A stretch of DNA of 64,000 bases. It comes from Ancrocorticia sp047501485. GTDB lineage: Bacteria; Actinomycetota; Actinomycetes; Actinomycetales; Actinomycetaceae. Numbering within the stretch: position 1 is the first letter of the stretch; each line of letters starts with the position of its first letter. The stretch lies in the NCBI GenBank assembly GCA_047501485.1, contig JAZDRN010000001.1, positions 496,001-560,000 on the forward strand, in the 5' to 3' direction. Shown piece after piece: positions 51,109 through 60,553 of this stretch. The notes under the pieces are model-generated. The model was given only the letters and a program-made list of their open reading frames with translations, was not told the DNA's origin and made no database searches. A program made the translations under genes and the position numbers.

Positions 51109-53370
51109 CTAGTACCTTATCGTGAGCTCGTCCAGCTTCTTGGCGAAGGAACGGTCCGCCACGGTATAGAGGACATCGCGCAGGTTCAGCCACCAGGGAT
51201 CGTATGGCAGGCGGGTGGTCATATCGATCTGTTCGTCCATGCGGCTGATCGCATTGATCTGGATATTTCCCTTGACCAGCCCGATGTAGGAACCGCGGAC
51301 CTTGCCGGTCGCGAACTGCTTGGAGAGTTCGTCGATCGCGTATGAGGAGAGCTGCGCGGCCAGTGTGCGGTCGAAGGGCGAGGGGTTTCCGCCCTGCTGC
51401 ATGTGACCGAGTATCGCCGTGCGGACATCGAAGAGGCCGTGACCTTCCGCCTGGAAGATCTCCGTCATCATATCCGCGGTGTAGTACTGGGAAGCGTCCT
51501 CGTTTCGCACCACCAGGTAGAGGTTGCGCCCGCGCTTGAAATTCTCGATCATGCGCTGGGTCTCCTCGGAGAGCTGGGCGAGGGTCACGCCCGTCTCGCT
51601 GAGGTAGACCTGCTCGGCGCCGGTGGCGATTCCGCTCATGAGAGCTAGATATCCACAGCGGCGCCCCATCGTCTCCGCGACGAAGCAGCGGCGTGACGCC
51701 GATGCCGACTGCTTGATCCGGTCGAGGACCTCCGTATCGCTGTTGAGCGCTGTATCCGCCCCGATGGATAGCTCGGATCCCGGCAGGTTGTTGTCGATAG
51801 AAGCGGGCACGCAGATGATCGGAATCTTGAAGGCGGGGTAGCGGTTCTGCTCGTGCAGCATCTCCCAGGCCGCCTGATAGCCCGAGAATCCGCCGATCAT
51901 GATGATGGCATCGATCTCGTTGAGCTCGAGGACTCGCCCCAGAGCATAGTACTGATCCACGGTCGGGATCGTGCGCCGGGTCCCCAGGATGGCTCCCCCG
52001 ATACCGGACCAGTGGTCGACGTCGCCCCAGGTCAGCTCACGGATGTTCCCATCCAGCAGGCCGGGGAAGCCGCCGTCGACTCCCAGCATGGTGAACCCGC
52101 GATCGACACCGAGGCGTACGGCCGCGCGCGCCGCAGCATTCATCCCCGGTGCCAGCCCGCCCGCGTGCATGACGGCGACGCGGGGAGCACGGCCGCGATC
52201 GGAATCGATCTGGCGCACGGGATGGGTGGGGGAGGAGAGCTTGTCGAAAATGGCGATCATCGAACGATAGGTGGACCCGCGCGAGCCGACAGCCTTGTCG
52301 TATTCGCCGTTCTCCAGATAGTCCTTGACGGCGCGCGTGTTGCTCACGGCCTCCATCAACGGGACGGAGGTGATGCGATTGTGCCTCGTGGCGATGATCG
52401 AGGGTTCCTTATCCTCGGATGCGCGAAGAAGCTCGAGCGCCGCGGAGTAGCCCAGCAGGGTGGGCATCCAGCGATCGTAGGCGGATGGCGTACCGCCGCG
52501 CTGCACGTGACCGAGCGACGTCACACGCACATCCTCACCCAGCCGATCCGAGAGCAGATCGCGTACCCCGGTGGCGGAAATCGGGTTGCCGGCCCTGTCC
52601 TGCGCGCCCTCGGCGACGACGATGATCGAATCCCGCCGCCCCGCCGCGCGCCCGGTGCGCAGCTTGTCGCACAGCTCCTCCTGCCAGCCTTCTGCCGGAG
52701 GCATCTCGGGGATGAAGACGTAATCGCAGCCGCCGGCGATGGCGCTCATGAGGGCCAGATAGCCGCAGCGCCGCCCCATCACCTCGATGATGAACGTCCG
52801 TTGGTGCGCGGCCGCCGTCGACGACAGGGCGTCGACGGCCTCGACGATGCGGTGCAATGCCGTGTTCGCCCCGACCGTCATGTCGGAGCCCACCAGGTCA
52901 TTGTCGATGGAGCCGACCACGCCCGCGATGTGCACCTTCTTGTGCCGCTCGGCCACGGCAGGCTCGATCTCACCGCTCGCAACGAGTTCCTCCAGGAGAC
53001 TGGGCCACTGTTCGCGCAGCACGTCCGCTCCCGTCAGGGTACCGTCGCCGCCGATGGCCACGATGCGATCGATGCCGAGACTGACGAAGTTCTTGACCGC
53101 GGCCCGCTGGCCCGAGCGCTCGCGGAATTCGGCGCAACGGGCCGTGCCTATCGTCGTCCCGCCCTGGTTGAGGATGTTGGAGACGTCCGACCAGCCCATC
53201 TCGGAGATCAGATCGCCGCCTTCGACGGCGCCGCGCCAGCCCTCCCGAACCGCATAGGGAACACCGCCCTCGTGGATCGTGGTGCGGACCACCGCGCGGA
53301 CGACGGCGTTCATGCCCTGCGCGTCGCCGCCAGAGGTCAGGATGGCGATCTTCCTGGGCTCGGTTTCCAT
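51109..53370 (-). CDS. pfkA: 6-phosphofructokinase, double-length eukaryotic type
   Basis: Phosphorylates fructose-6-phosphate, the committed glycolytic step. The 753-residue chain holds two fused PFK domains, where ordinary bacterial PfkA has one (~320 residues). The N-half is catalytic: LTSGGDAQGMNAVVR, GGDGTLTGA (107-115), GSIDNDLVGSDMT with base Asp146, MGRRCGYLAL. The C-half (from ~395) has HAGGLAPGMNAAAR but GGFSGYQ instead of GGDGT and PASIDNNLPGSELSIG, so it has lost catalysis, exactly the pattern of animal and fungal PFK where that half binds effectors. ATG at 53370 after GGAGG. Confidence 0.92.
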   Translation of the reverse strand: METEPRKIAILTSGGDAQGMNAVVRAVVRTTIHEGGVPYAVREGWRGAVEGGDLISEMGWSDVSNILNQGGTTIGTARCAEFRERSGQRAAVKNFVSLGIDRIVAIGGDGTLTGADVLREQWPSLLEELVASGEIEPAVAERHKKVHIAGVVGSIDNDLVGSDMTVGANTALHRIVEAVDALSSTAAAHQRTFIIEVMGRRCGYLALMSAIAGGCDYVFIPEMPPAEGWQEELCDKLRTGRAAGRRDSIIVVAEGAQDRAGNPISATGVRDLLSDRLGEDVRVTSLGHVQRGGTPSAYDRWMPTLLGYSAALELLRASEDKEPSIIATRHNRITSVPLMEAVSNTRAVKDYLENGEYDKAVGSRGSTYRSMIAIFDKLSSPTHPVRQIDSDRGRAPRVAVMHAGGLAPGMNAAARAAVRLGVDRGFTMLGVDGGFPGLLDGNIRELTWGDVDHWSGIGGAILGTRRTIPTVDQYYALGRVLELNEIDAIIMIGGFSGYQAAWEMLHEQNRYPAFKIPIICVPASIDNNLPGSELSIGADTALNSDTEVLDRIKQSASASRRCFVAETMGRRCGYLALMSGIATGAEQVYLSETGVTLAQLSEETQRMIENFKRGRNLYLVVRNEDASQYYTADMMTEIFQAEGHGLFDVRTAILGHMQQGGNPSPFDRTLAAQLSSYAIDELSKQFATGKVRGSYIGLVKGNIQINAISRMDEQIDMTTRLPYDPWWLNLRDVLYTVADRSFAKKLDELTIRY

Positions 53371-53521
53371 GACATCCTCCATTCGAAGACTTCGACCACT
53401 CCTATTGTGCCGTCTTCGGGGAGCAAAGGGCAGTGAACGCGGCGTGCGCTCTCAATGTTCGAGACTCCGATGCGAGGTGTTCACCGAGGCATGTGCCTAC
53501 CGGGAGAACTGCGGCGCCTGC

Positions 53522-54628
53522 CTACCACCGCTCGTTCAGCCAGGAGTCGATCGTCTTGGAAACCTCCGGGTCGACGGCGTTCTCCGGGTCGTAGTCCGCG
53601 ATGCCCTCCACCCCGGCGGTCTTCATGAACAGATGGTTGAGATCGGGGAACAGCTGGTAGGTCACGTCCGGCACATCGGCCAGGACATCCTGCCAGGCCT
53701 CGAAGTCAACGGTGGCGCTGGTTTGAATGTCCGCCTCTCCCTGCATCACCAGGAGCGGGATATCCAATGTGCGTGCGGTCTCGGCCAGGTCGAGTTCGTT
53801 GAGGCTGACCACATAGGGCGCGGGAAGGGAGCCCAGCACGGGTTCGGCTTCCGGATCGCTCAGCTCGTTGGCACGGTCCACCTCCTCGTTGACCTGGGCC
53901 ATCATCTGTTCGGCCTGCTCCGGGTCAATGTCCATCGCGTCGACCTGTGCTTGGTTCTGATCGCGGATGACCTCCCAGAGGGTGCGCGGGGTTCCCGCGA
54001 GGATGGCGGCGCCCGCGACCTCCGGGTGCTGGGCGGCGATCGCGGGAATCAGCATGCCGCCGAGGGAGTGCCCCACCACGATGATCTGGCGTCCTGCGGT
54101 ATCCGGATGGGTCTCCAGCATCTGGAGGGCGGCGGAGACGTCGTCGAGGACCTCGTCGTCTATGGTGTCGGAATCCGAATACGATTCCGGTGCCGCGTGA
54201 TATCGCTTGTCGTAACGAAGCGAGGGGACTCCCTCATCGGCGAGCTGGTAGGCGAGATCTCGCAGGGGCGCGTTTCCAGCGGCGCCAATGGTTTCGTCCA
54301 TGTCCGAAGGGCCGCTGCCGGCGACGAAGAGGACAACCACGTTGGGGCCCTCAGCATCGGCTCCGGGCATCGTCAGCTTGCCCGGTAGTTCGTATTCGCC
54401 GACGGCGACGTCGATCTCCTCTGCGCCATCGGGCAACGCGGGGTGGGGTGCTATCACGGTGGTGGTGTCCGTAGTCTCGGAGGGAGCAATGGACGGTGCC
54501 GTGGTTTGCGATCCTCCCTCTCGTTGGTCCTCATTCGCGCATCCCGCTACTGCGATGCTGAGCGCCAGGCACGCTGCCAAGACAATGGAGCGCCCGCGCC
54601 GAAACCGGAAAAGATGGTCGGTGATCAC
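53522..54628 (-). CDS. Exported alpha/beta-hydrolase lipoprotein
   Basis: 368 residues; signal peptide and lipobox ending at Cys30 (VAGC), a Thr/Ser/Pro linker, then an alpha/beta-hydrolase fold: oxyanion region VVLFVAGSGPSD, nucleophile elbow VVGHSLGGML, acid after LLVMQGEAD, and His in LFPDLNHLFM. Resembles secreted dienelactone-hydrolase/BAAT-type esterases; substrate unknown. Divergent from pulA. Confidence 0.83.
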   Translation of the reverse strand: MITDHLFRFRRGRSIVLAACLALSIAVAGCANEDQREGGSQTTAPSIAPSETTDTTTVIAPHPALPDGAEEIDVAVGEYELPGKLTMPGADAEGPNVVVLFVAGSGPSDMDETIGAAGNAPLRDLAYQLADEGVPSLRYDKRYHAAPESYSDSDTIDDEVLDDVSAALQMLETHPDTAGRQIIVVGHSLGGMLIPAIAAQHPEVAGAAILAGTPRTLWEVIRDQNQAQVDAMDIDPEQAEQMMAQVNEEVDRANELSDPEAEPVLGSLPAPYVVSLNELDLAETARTLDIPLLVMQGEADIQTSATVDFEAWQDVLADVPDVTYQLFPDLNHLFMKTAGVEGIADYDPENAVDPEVSKTIDSWLNERW

Positions 54629-54936
54629 TCGGTCTCCTCCCTAAAGAATCCGATCCACCCTATCAGCCATGTACTTTCATGTGCGTTGCCCGATTTCGCA
54701 GGTGAATAGGCCTCTTTCAGCTTCCGCGACTCAGCGGGCCCGGTCTCCACGTTCGCTGGTTCGCCTCTCAGGCAGGGGAGGCGAACCCCGTTTGCTTGGG
54801 TGAGCGGAGCTTCCGATGCGAAAGCTTCGCCATGGACGGAAGACTGCGTTTAAAGTGAGAAGAGTGCCCCACCCCTGGACACCGTGTGCCCACCCTCGCA
54901 CATTCGGTGCCCTCGCGCCCAGGAAGGCGGACCCCA
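54629..54936. other. Divergent intergenic region upstream of pulA
   Basis: About 308 bp between the hydrolase lipoprotein and pulA starts. It contains one perfect stem-loop, GGTTCGCCTC and complement (54758-54787, loop of 10 nt), and an A+T-rich TTTAAAGT (54849-54856) that could be the pulA -10 region. No coding frame supported. Confidence 0.5.
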
Positions 54937-57747
54937 GTGCTGCAAGGCGATTTCTCCCGGCTCCCGACTGCCCACGTCGGCGCCGACTCACCGCATACAA
55001 CGGATCCCGGTGCTCAGGCGCCCGTCAGAGGCGAGTACCAGGCCATCGGTTTTTGGCTCGACGAAGACACGATCGCGTGGCCCAACGATGGCGTCATCGC
55101 CGGGCATTCGTGGCACCTCTACTATGCTGCCGCTGGGGGCATGGTGCGGCATGGCTCCGATGTACTTGGCGCTGACGGATCGGTTCCGTTGCTCCTCAAG
55201 CCCTCCGGCCTCACCACAGCCCAGAAGGAACTCGACCCCTATCTGACCTCGCGCTTCACTGCGAACAACAAAGACTTTCTGGCTCTGACACCCGCCGTTG
55301 CACTCGAGGACCCAGCCAAGCTGTTGATGGGCGAGCTGATGGTCCTCCACCTAGCCGGTGGTGAGGTGGTGGGTTGCAGCTCCCTGCAGACCGCGCGCAT
55401 CCTGGACCATCTCTACGCGGAGGCGGCCAGGAAACGTTCATATGGTGCCGTCGTGTCCGGGAATGCCGTCCACGTGGCCCTGTGGGCGCCCACTGCCAGA
55501 TCGGTGTCGCTACGTCTTTTCCCTGGCGTGGACGGAGGCGAATTTCCCCCTGGCTCCGGGGAATTCGACGCCTGCGTCGAGCACCATCCCATGGAGCGCC
55601 ATGACGATGGAGCGTGGACCATCGAGGGTGGCCGCGACTGGATCGACCGTGGATACCAGTACGAGATCGAGGTCTATATTCCCCATACTGTTCCGGCTCC
55701 GGGAGAGCCGGAACAGGCCGCCGCGGCAGGAGCCGTACAACGTTTACGGGCCACCGACCCCTACTCGAAGGGCCTGACAACGGACGGAAGGCACAGCGTC
55801 GTCGTCGACCTCGAAGACCCTGCGCACATGCCACGAATATGGCGCGAGACCCCGCCCCCGCCGATCGCGAAACCAGCCTCGCGGGCCATCCTGGAAATGC
55901 ATGTGCGGGACTACTCGAGCGGCGACGAGCTCGTACCCGAAGCGAAACGTGGGACCTACGCGGCCTTCGGCGAGGAGGGATCCCATGGGGCGCGCTATCT
56001 GCAGGAGCTGGCGCGGGCCGGTATGAACACCATCCATTTACTGCCCACATACGACTTCGGCTCGATACCCGAGAACCGCGCCGACCAGAGAACCCCAGAC
56101 GTCCCCGCGGAGGCAGCCCCGGCTTCGCACCTGCACCAGGAGGCCATCATGGAGGTGGCCGATGAGGACGCCTTCAACTGGGGGTACGATCCGGTCCACT
56201 ACTCCACCCCGGAAGGTTCGTACGCCTGCGAGGGAGCCCAGGACGGCATCGCGCGCACCGAAGAATTTCGGGCCATGGTGGGGCACCTGCACGCGGCGGG
56301 ATACCAGGTGATCCTGGATCAGGTCTTCAACCACACCTTCGTGGGAGGACTGCACGAGAAGTCGATATTCGAGAAGATCGTGCCGGGCTACTACCACCGC
56401 CTCGACTATGAGGGACGCACGCTGGAGACGCCGTGCAGCGCGGAACTGGCGACAGAGCACGCGATGGCCGAGCATCTGATCCTGGATTCCCTTCTCACCT
56501 GGGTGAAGGCCTACAGGGTGGACGGATTCCGCTTCGACCTCATGGAATTCCACTCGGTCGACCAGATGAGACGAATCCGGGCGATGCTCGACGATCTTGA
56601 CCTCGAGCGCGACGGAATCGATGGAAAATCCTTGTACCTCTACGGCGAGGGGTGGAGGTTCGGAAGCGTCGCCGACGGCTCGCGGTTCGTGCCCGCCGTT
56701 CAGGAATCGCTGGCCGGCTCCGGAATCGGAACGTTCAACGACCGCCTGCGCGATGCCGTGCATGGATCGCAATCCGAACGGAAGAACAATACGCAGGGAT
56801 TCGGCAATGGGCTGCACACCGATCCCAATGGCCTCGCCGAAGCGGATGTGGGGCTGCTGCGCCACTACACCGACGTCATTCGGATCGGATTGGCCGGGAA
56901 CCTGCGCGATATCACCATCCACGCGTCCGATGGCACGCTGAAGCAGGGACGTCAGATTCACTTCAACGGCCAGGTCGTGGGCTACGCCGAAGAGCCACAC
57001 GAATCGGTCAACTACGTGGATGCTCACGACAACGAGACCCTGTACGACCGCAACGTGTGGAGGCTGCCGCCCGATACCCCCATGGCGGAACGAGTCCGGA
57101 TGAACACCCTGTCGCTCGCCGCCGCGACGCTGGGGCAGTCGCCCGTCTTCTGGCATGCGGGTACGGACCTGCTGCGCTCCAAATCCCTGGATGGAAACTC
57201 CTTCAATTCCGGGGACTGGTTCAATGCGGTGGACTGGGCTGGGCGGCGCAACCGTTTCGGGGTGGGGTTGCCTGCGGAGCCCGATAACGCCGCAGCGTGG
57301 GACGACATGCGGCCATTGCTTGCCGACCCGCGATATCGGCCTGGGCCGGACGCGATCCTGGCCGCTCGCGAACAGGCTCGCGATCTGCTGCGAATGCGAG
57401 GCTCGTCCCCGCTTTTCACGTTGGGGTCTGGAAAGCTCATCAGGGAGAAAGTGAGCTTTCCGTGCGCCGGCCCCGAAGCTCCTCCAGGGCTGCTCGTCAT
57501 GCATATTGACGACACCGTTGGAGACGATCACGATACCGAACTGGCCGGGATCCTTGTCGTCTTCAACGCGTCGCCCGGCTGGATCAGTCAGCGCGTCGAT
57601 GCCCTGAAGGGCGCTGAGCTGCGGCTCTCCCCGGTTCAGCAGGCAGGGCAGGACGACATCGTCAAGAAGGCAACGTGGGATCGAGATGAGGGGACCGTGA
57701 GCGTGCCCGGGCGGACCGTCGCCGTTTTTGAACGTCTGAACGGGTGA
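54937..57747 (+). CDS. pulA: Pullulanase-type alpha-1,6-glucosidase
   Basis: Glycoside hydrolase family 13 enzyme that cuts alpha-1,6 branches of starch, glycogen or pullulan. The 936-residue protein has an N-terminal carbohydrate-binding region (GFWLDEDTIAWPN, HLYYA), a CBM48-like domain (AVHVALWAPTARSVSLRLF), and the catalytic barrel: YDPVHYSTPEGSY, VILDQVFNHT, nucleophile Asp in VDGFRFDLMEFH, acid Glu in YLYGEGWRFG, and YVDAHDNETLYD. No signal peptide is seen, so it may act inside on glycogen. GTG at 54937 has AGGAAGG upstream; GTG at 54886 would add 17 residues. Confidence 0.92.
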   Translation: MLQGDFSRLPTAHVGADSPHTTDPGAQAPVRGEYQAIGFWLDEDTIAWPNDGVIAGHSWHLYYAAAGGMVRHGSDVLGADGSVPLLLKPSGLTTAQKELDPYLTSRFTANNKDFLALTPAVALEDPAKLLMGELMVLHLAGGEVVGCSSLQTARILDHLYAEAARKRSYGAVVSGNAVHVALWAPTARSVSLRLFPGVDGGEFPPGSGEFDACVEHHPMERHDDGAWTIEGGRDWIDRGYQYEIEVYIPHTVPAPGEPEQAAAAGAVQRLRATDPYSKGLTTDGRHSVVVDLEDPAHMPRIWRETPPPPIAKPASRAILEMHVRDYSSGDELVPEAKRGTYAAFGEEGSHGARYLQELARAGMNTIHLLPTYDFGSIPENRADQRTPDVPAEAAPASHLHQEAIMEVADEDAFNWGYDPVHYSTPEGSYACEGAQDGIARTEEFRAMVGHLHAAGYQVILDQVFNHTFVGGLHEKSIFEKIVPGYYHRLDYEGRTLETPCSAELATEHAMAEHLILDSLLTWVKAYRVDGFRFDLMEFHSVDQMRRIRAMLDDLDLERDGIDGKSLYLYGEGWRFGSVADGSRFVPAVQESLAGSGIGTFNDRLRDAVHGSQSERKNNTQGFGNGLHTDPNGLAEADVGLLRHYTDVIRIGLAGNLRDITIHASDGTLKQGRQIHFNGQVVGYAEEPHESVNYVDAHDNETLYDRNVWRLPPDTPMAERVRMNTLSLAAATLGQSPVFWHAGTDLLRSKSLDGNSFNSGDWFNAVDWAGRRNRFGVGLPAEPDNAAAWDDMRPLLADPRYRPGPDAILAAREQARDLLRMRGSSPLFTLGSGKLIREKVSFPCAGPEAPPGLLVMHIDDTVGDDHDTELAGILVVFNASPGWISQRVDALKGAELRLSPVQQAGQDDIVKKATWDRDEGTVSVPGRTVAVFERLNG

Positions 57748-58012
57748 TAGTCGGTGGCGTGCGGCTGTTGGCCGGTGGCTGTGACGAATAATGTTCCCAA
57801 AATCGAACAAAAGCGGCCCGTTTCGTACACGCCCGGCCATATACGGAACATAAATTGCGCACTCACACTCTTTCGGCTTTGGATCATGGTTCGGGTGCGG
57901 TTTCCAGTCGCTCGTTTGATGGATGGTGTGTCCGTAAGAGTGAACTGGGTCGCACTGCGCTGTGCTTGCGCTGTAATCTGTGGGGGACAGCCTGCGCGTA
58001 CGAAGGAGCACT

Positions 58013-58102
58013 GTGAAGCGCGAGATCGGAGACGCGCAGGGCAATGGCAAGCATGTCGGCTCGCGCGGAAGCGAGTCCGCAACCCACACCCCTAAGGACT
58101 GA
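58013..58102 (+). CDS. Possible 29-residue leader peptide upstream of pgi
   Basis: GTG at 58013 is preceded by GAAGGAGCACT, a better ribosome binding site than pgi's own, and opens 29 codons (MKREIGDAQGNGKHVGSRGS..., ending THTPKD) that stop 2 bp before the pgi ATG. The charged, Gly-rich peptide has no recognisable domain. The arrangement suggests translational coupling or a regulatory leader ORF for pgi. Could be chance in G+C-rich DNA. Confidence 0.4.
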   Translation: MKREIGDAQGNGKHVGSRGSESATHTPKD

Positions 58103-58104
58103 GT

Positions 58105-59760
58105 ATGACTGCCCCCGTCGATCCCACAGCAACGAGCGCATGGAAGGAACTTGAGGGCCTTACCTCTGCGTTCCAGCCGGATTTCCGCGCCCGATTCGAA
58201 GCCGATCCCCAGCGCGCCGAGCGTTTCTCGATGACGGCCGGCGATTTGTTCGTCGATCTGTCGAAGAATTTCATTGATGACGACATTCTTGCCGCCCTCG
58301 TGAAGCTGGCCGATGAGGTCAATCTTCCGGAGCGTCGCGACGCCATGTATTCGGGTGAGCACATCAACGTGACCGAGGATCGCGCCGTGCTGCACACGGC
58401 GCTGCGCCGTCCATCCACTGACGAACTCGTAGTGGATGGTCAGGACGTGATCGCCGATGTTCATGACGTACTCGATCGCATCTATGCCTTTGCCGACAAA
58501 GTCTATTCGGGACGCTGGAGTGGCATCACGGGTAAGCCGTTGACCACGATCGTCAACGTGGGAATCGGCGGCTCCGATCTAGGCCCGGTGATGGCGTACG
58601 AGGCGTTGAAGCCTTACGTCAAGGAGGGAATCGAGTGTCGGTTCATCTCCAACATCGATCCCACGGATGTGGGGGAGACCCTCAAGGGAGTCGATCCCGA
58701 GACCGTCCTCTTCATCGTGGCCTCGAAGACGTTCACCACGCTGGAAACGATCACGAACGCCAAGATGTGCCGCACGTGGCTGCTCGATTCGCTCACGGAG
58801 CGCGGCATCGACGCCGAGGGTGCCGTTGCCAAGCATTTCATTGCGGTATCGACGAACCTGGAGAAGGTCGCCGAATTCGGCATCGATCCGGCCAACGCCT
58901 TCGGATTCTGGAATTGGGTGGGCGGACGCTACTCCGTCGATTCGGCGGTGGGAACCTCGCTCGTACTGGCCCTCGGGCCGGAGAATTTCAAGGAGTTCCT
59001 GGCTGGCTTCCACACGATGGACAAGCACTTCGCCGAGGCCCCGGCTGAGAAGAACGTACCGCTGCTCATGGGGTTGCTGAACGTTCTGTACGTGAACTTC
59101 TTCGATGCCAAGACACATGCGGTTCTGCCCTACTCGCAGTACCTGCACCGTTTCCCCGCCTATCTGCAGCAGTTGACGATGGAATCCAACGGCAAGCGGG
59201 TACGTTGGGACGGCAGCGACGTCACCACGGATACCGGCGAGGTCTTCTGGGGTGAGCCGGGAACGAACGGTCAGCACGCGTTCTATCAGCTCATCCATCA
59301 GGGGACGCAGTTGATTCCGGCAGACTTCATCGCCTTCGCCAACCCGCAGTTCGCTCTCAAAGATGGGGACACCGATCAGCACGAGCTCTTCCTGGGTAAC
59401 TTCTTCGCCCAGACGAAGGCGCTTGCGCTTGGCAAGACGGCCGGAGAGGTTCGTGCGGAAGGAACGGCTGAGGCGATCGTCTCTGCCCGGGTGTTCCCCG
59501 GCAACAAGCCGACCACTTCCATCATGGCTCCGGCACTGACGCCCTCTGTCCTCGGTCAGCTCATTGCGCTATACGAGCACATCACCTTCGTTCAGGGCAT
59601 CGTGTGGGGGATCGATTCCTTCGATCAGTGGGGTGTCGAGTTGGGCAAGCAGATGGCGAACGGTCTCGGCCCGGCAATCGCCGGTGATGAGGAGGCGCTT
59701 GCGGCGCAGGATCCCTCCACCAAGGGGCTCATCGCCTACTACCGGGCGAACCGCAAGTAG
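58105..59760 (+). CDS. pgi: Glucose-6-phosphate isomerase
   Basis: Interconverts glucose-6- and fructose-6-phosphate. The 551-residue product has IVNVGIGGSDLGPVMAYEAL, the PGI signature VASKTFTTLETITNA, FGFWNWVGGRYSVDS, the active-site loop TMESNGKRV, and EPGTNGQHAFYQLIHQG and GIDSFDQWGVELGK near the end. Normal length. ATG at 58105 with AAGGACTGAGT upstream. A diverged copy of its last ~45 codons lies 1.3 kb downstream (61087). Confidence 0.97.
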   Translation: MTAPVDPTATSAWKELEGLTSAFQPDFRARFEADPQRAERFSMTAGDLFVDLSKNFIDDDILAALVKLADEVNLPERRDAMYSGEHINVTEDRAVLHTALRRPSTDELVVDGQDVIADVHDVLDRIYAFADKVYSGRWSGITGKPLTTIVNVGIGGSDLGPVMAYEALKPYVKEGIECRFISNIDPTDVGETLKGVDPETVLFIVASKTFTTLETITNAKMCRTWLLDSLTERGIDAEGAVAKHFIAVSTNLEKVAEFGIDPANAFGFWNWVGGRYSVDSAVGTSLVLALGPENFKEFLAGFHTMDKHFAEAPAEKNVPLLMGLLNVLYVNFFDAKTHAVLPYSQYLHRFPAYLQQLTMESNGKRVRWDGSDVTTDTGEVFWGEPGTNGQHAFYQLIHQGTQLIPADFIAFANPQFALKDGDTDQHELFLGNFFAQTKALALGKTAGEVRAEGTAEAIVSARVFPGNKPTTSIMAPALTPSVLGQLIALYEHITFVQGIVWGIDSFDQWGVELGKQMANGLGPAIAGDEEALAAQDPSTKGLIAYYRANRK

Positions 59761-60185
59761 GAGAAAGTCAGGTAGGGAAACGTCGAAATAGGAGAGCTTC
59801 GGGCTTCGACGTGGTGTAAGTCAGGCGGGCTGGTCACATTGACCAGCCCGCCTTTGTGTGCCTGGGTGACGGTGTAATGGTTCGCGAGCGTCTGATATCT
59901 CAGTAAGTTATGACGCTTGGCTGATGAAGGCTCGGCTTTGTGAGGGTTAACGTTGTCGAGATTGGGTAGCACCGCTGGCACGTGGATGGCGATCTGTGTA
60001 AGTGACGTAGTCTTGCTCATGACGTTCTCGTCGCGCTTGCGAAGGTTTTCTCCCTCTTATGGCCATCGCTCGAACTCCGATCTTAGTTCCCGATATGAGG
60101 CATCTAACCGCAGCTTCGCGCTAATCCGGGGGTTCGGTGCATGAGGTGTATTGCTCCAATATCTTTCCGAGTCGCGCGTTTGATA
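59761..60185. other. Gap downstream of pgi, left border of a small insert
   Basis: 425 bp containing the pgi terminator (59823-59855) and then lower-G+C sequence without a supported gene. It leads into the Xre regulator and lipoprotein module, which is bounded on the right by the pgi-like fragment. Confidence 0.55.
59823..59855 (+). terminator. Intrinsic terminator of pgi
   Basis: AGGCGGGCTGGTCA-CAT-TGACCAGCCCGCCT, a perfect 14-bp stem with a 3-nt loop followed by TTTGTGTG, 62 bp after the stop codon. Confidence 0.9.
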
Positions 60186-60440
60186 TCAGTTGTTCAGACG
60201 GGCGAGGAGTGCTGCGGGTGACGTCTCAAGCGCAGATGCAAGACCGAAAAGGGTCTTCATACGGGGGTTTGAAATTGGGCCGTTCTCTCGGCCTGTGCCG
60301 CGGCCTGCTTCGATGAGCTGTACTTGATTCTTCGTAATTCCAGCCAGATGTGCCAATGCTTCCTGAGAGAGGTTGGCGGCGCGTCGAAGAGTGCGAATGT
60401 TATCGCCAAACTCTCGAGCTGTTCCCGCATCCCATTGCAC
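60186..60440 (-). CDS. Xre-family helix-turn-helix regulator
   Basis: 84 residues: NIRTLRRAANLSQEALAHLAGITKNQVQLIEAGR is a classic HTH_3 (Xre/Cro) domain, and the protein ends soon after with LASALETSPAALLARL. GTG start at 60440. It is divergent from the lipoprotein gene at 60554, with 113 bp of A+T-rich DNA between them where it could bind. Typical of mobile or accessory modules. Confidence 0.85.
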   Translation of the reverse strand: MQWDAGTAREFGDNIRTLRRAANLSQEALAHLAGITKNQVQLIEAGRGTGRENGPISNPRMKTLFGLASALETSPAALLARLNN

Positions 60441-60553
60441 CCATCAATCGTTAACAAACGCCCTTGAATAAGCGACCATATATACCGGGATTTTTTGCTA
60501 GACTTGCAGCATTGTCTTTCGCTCAATGTGGAGCGACCGAGAGAGGAAACCTT

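Noticed and set aside
56038..58464. An 800-codon minus-strand frame opposite pulA and the start of pgi
   Set aside because: Spans two recognised plus-strand genes and the gap between them; composition is that of an antisense shadow.
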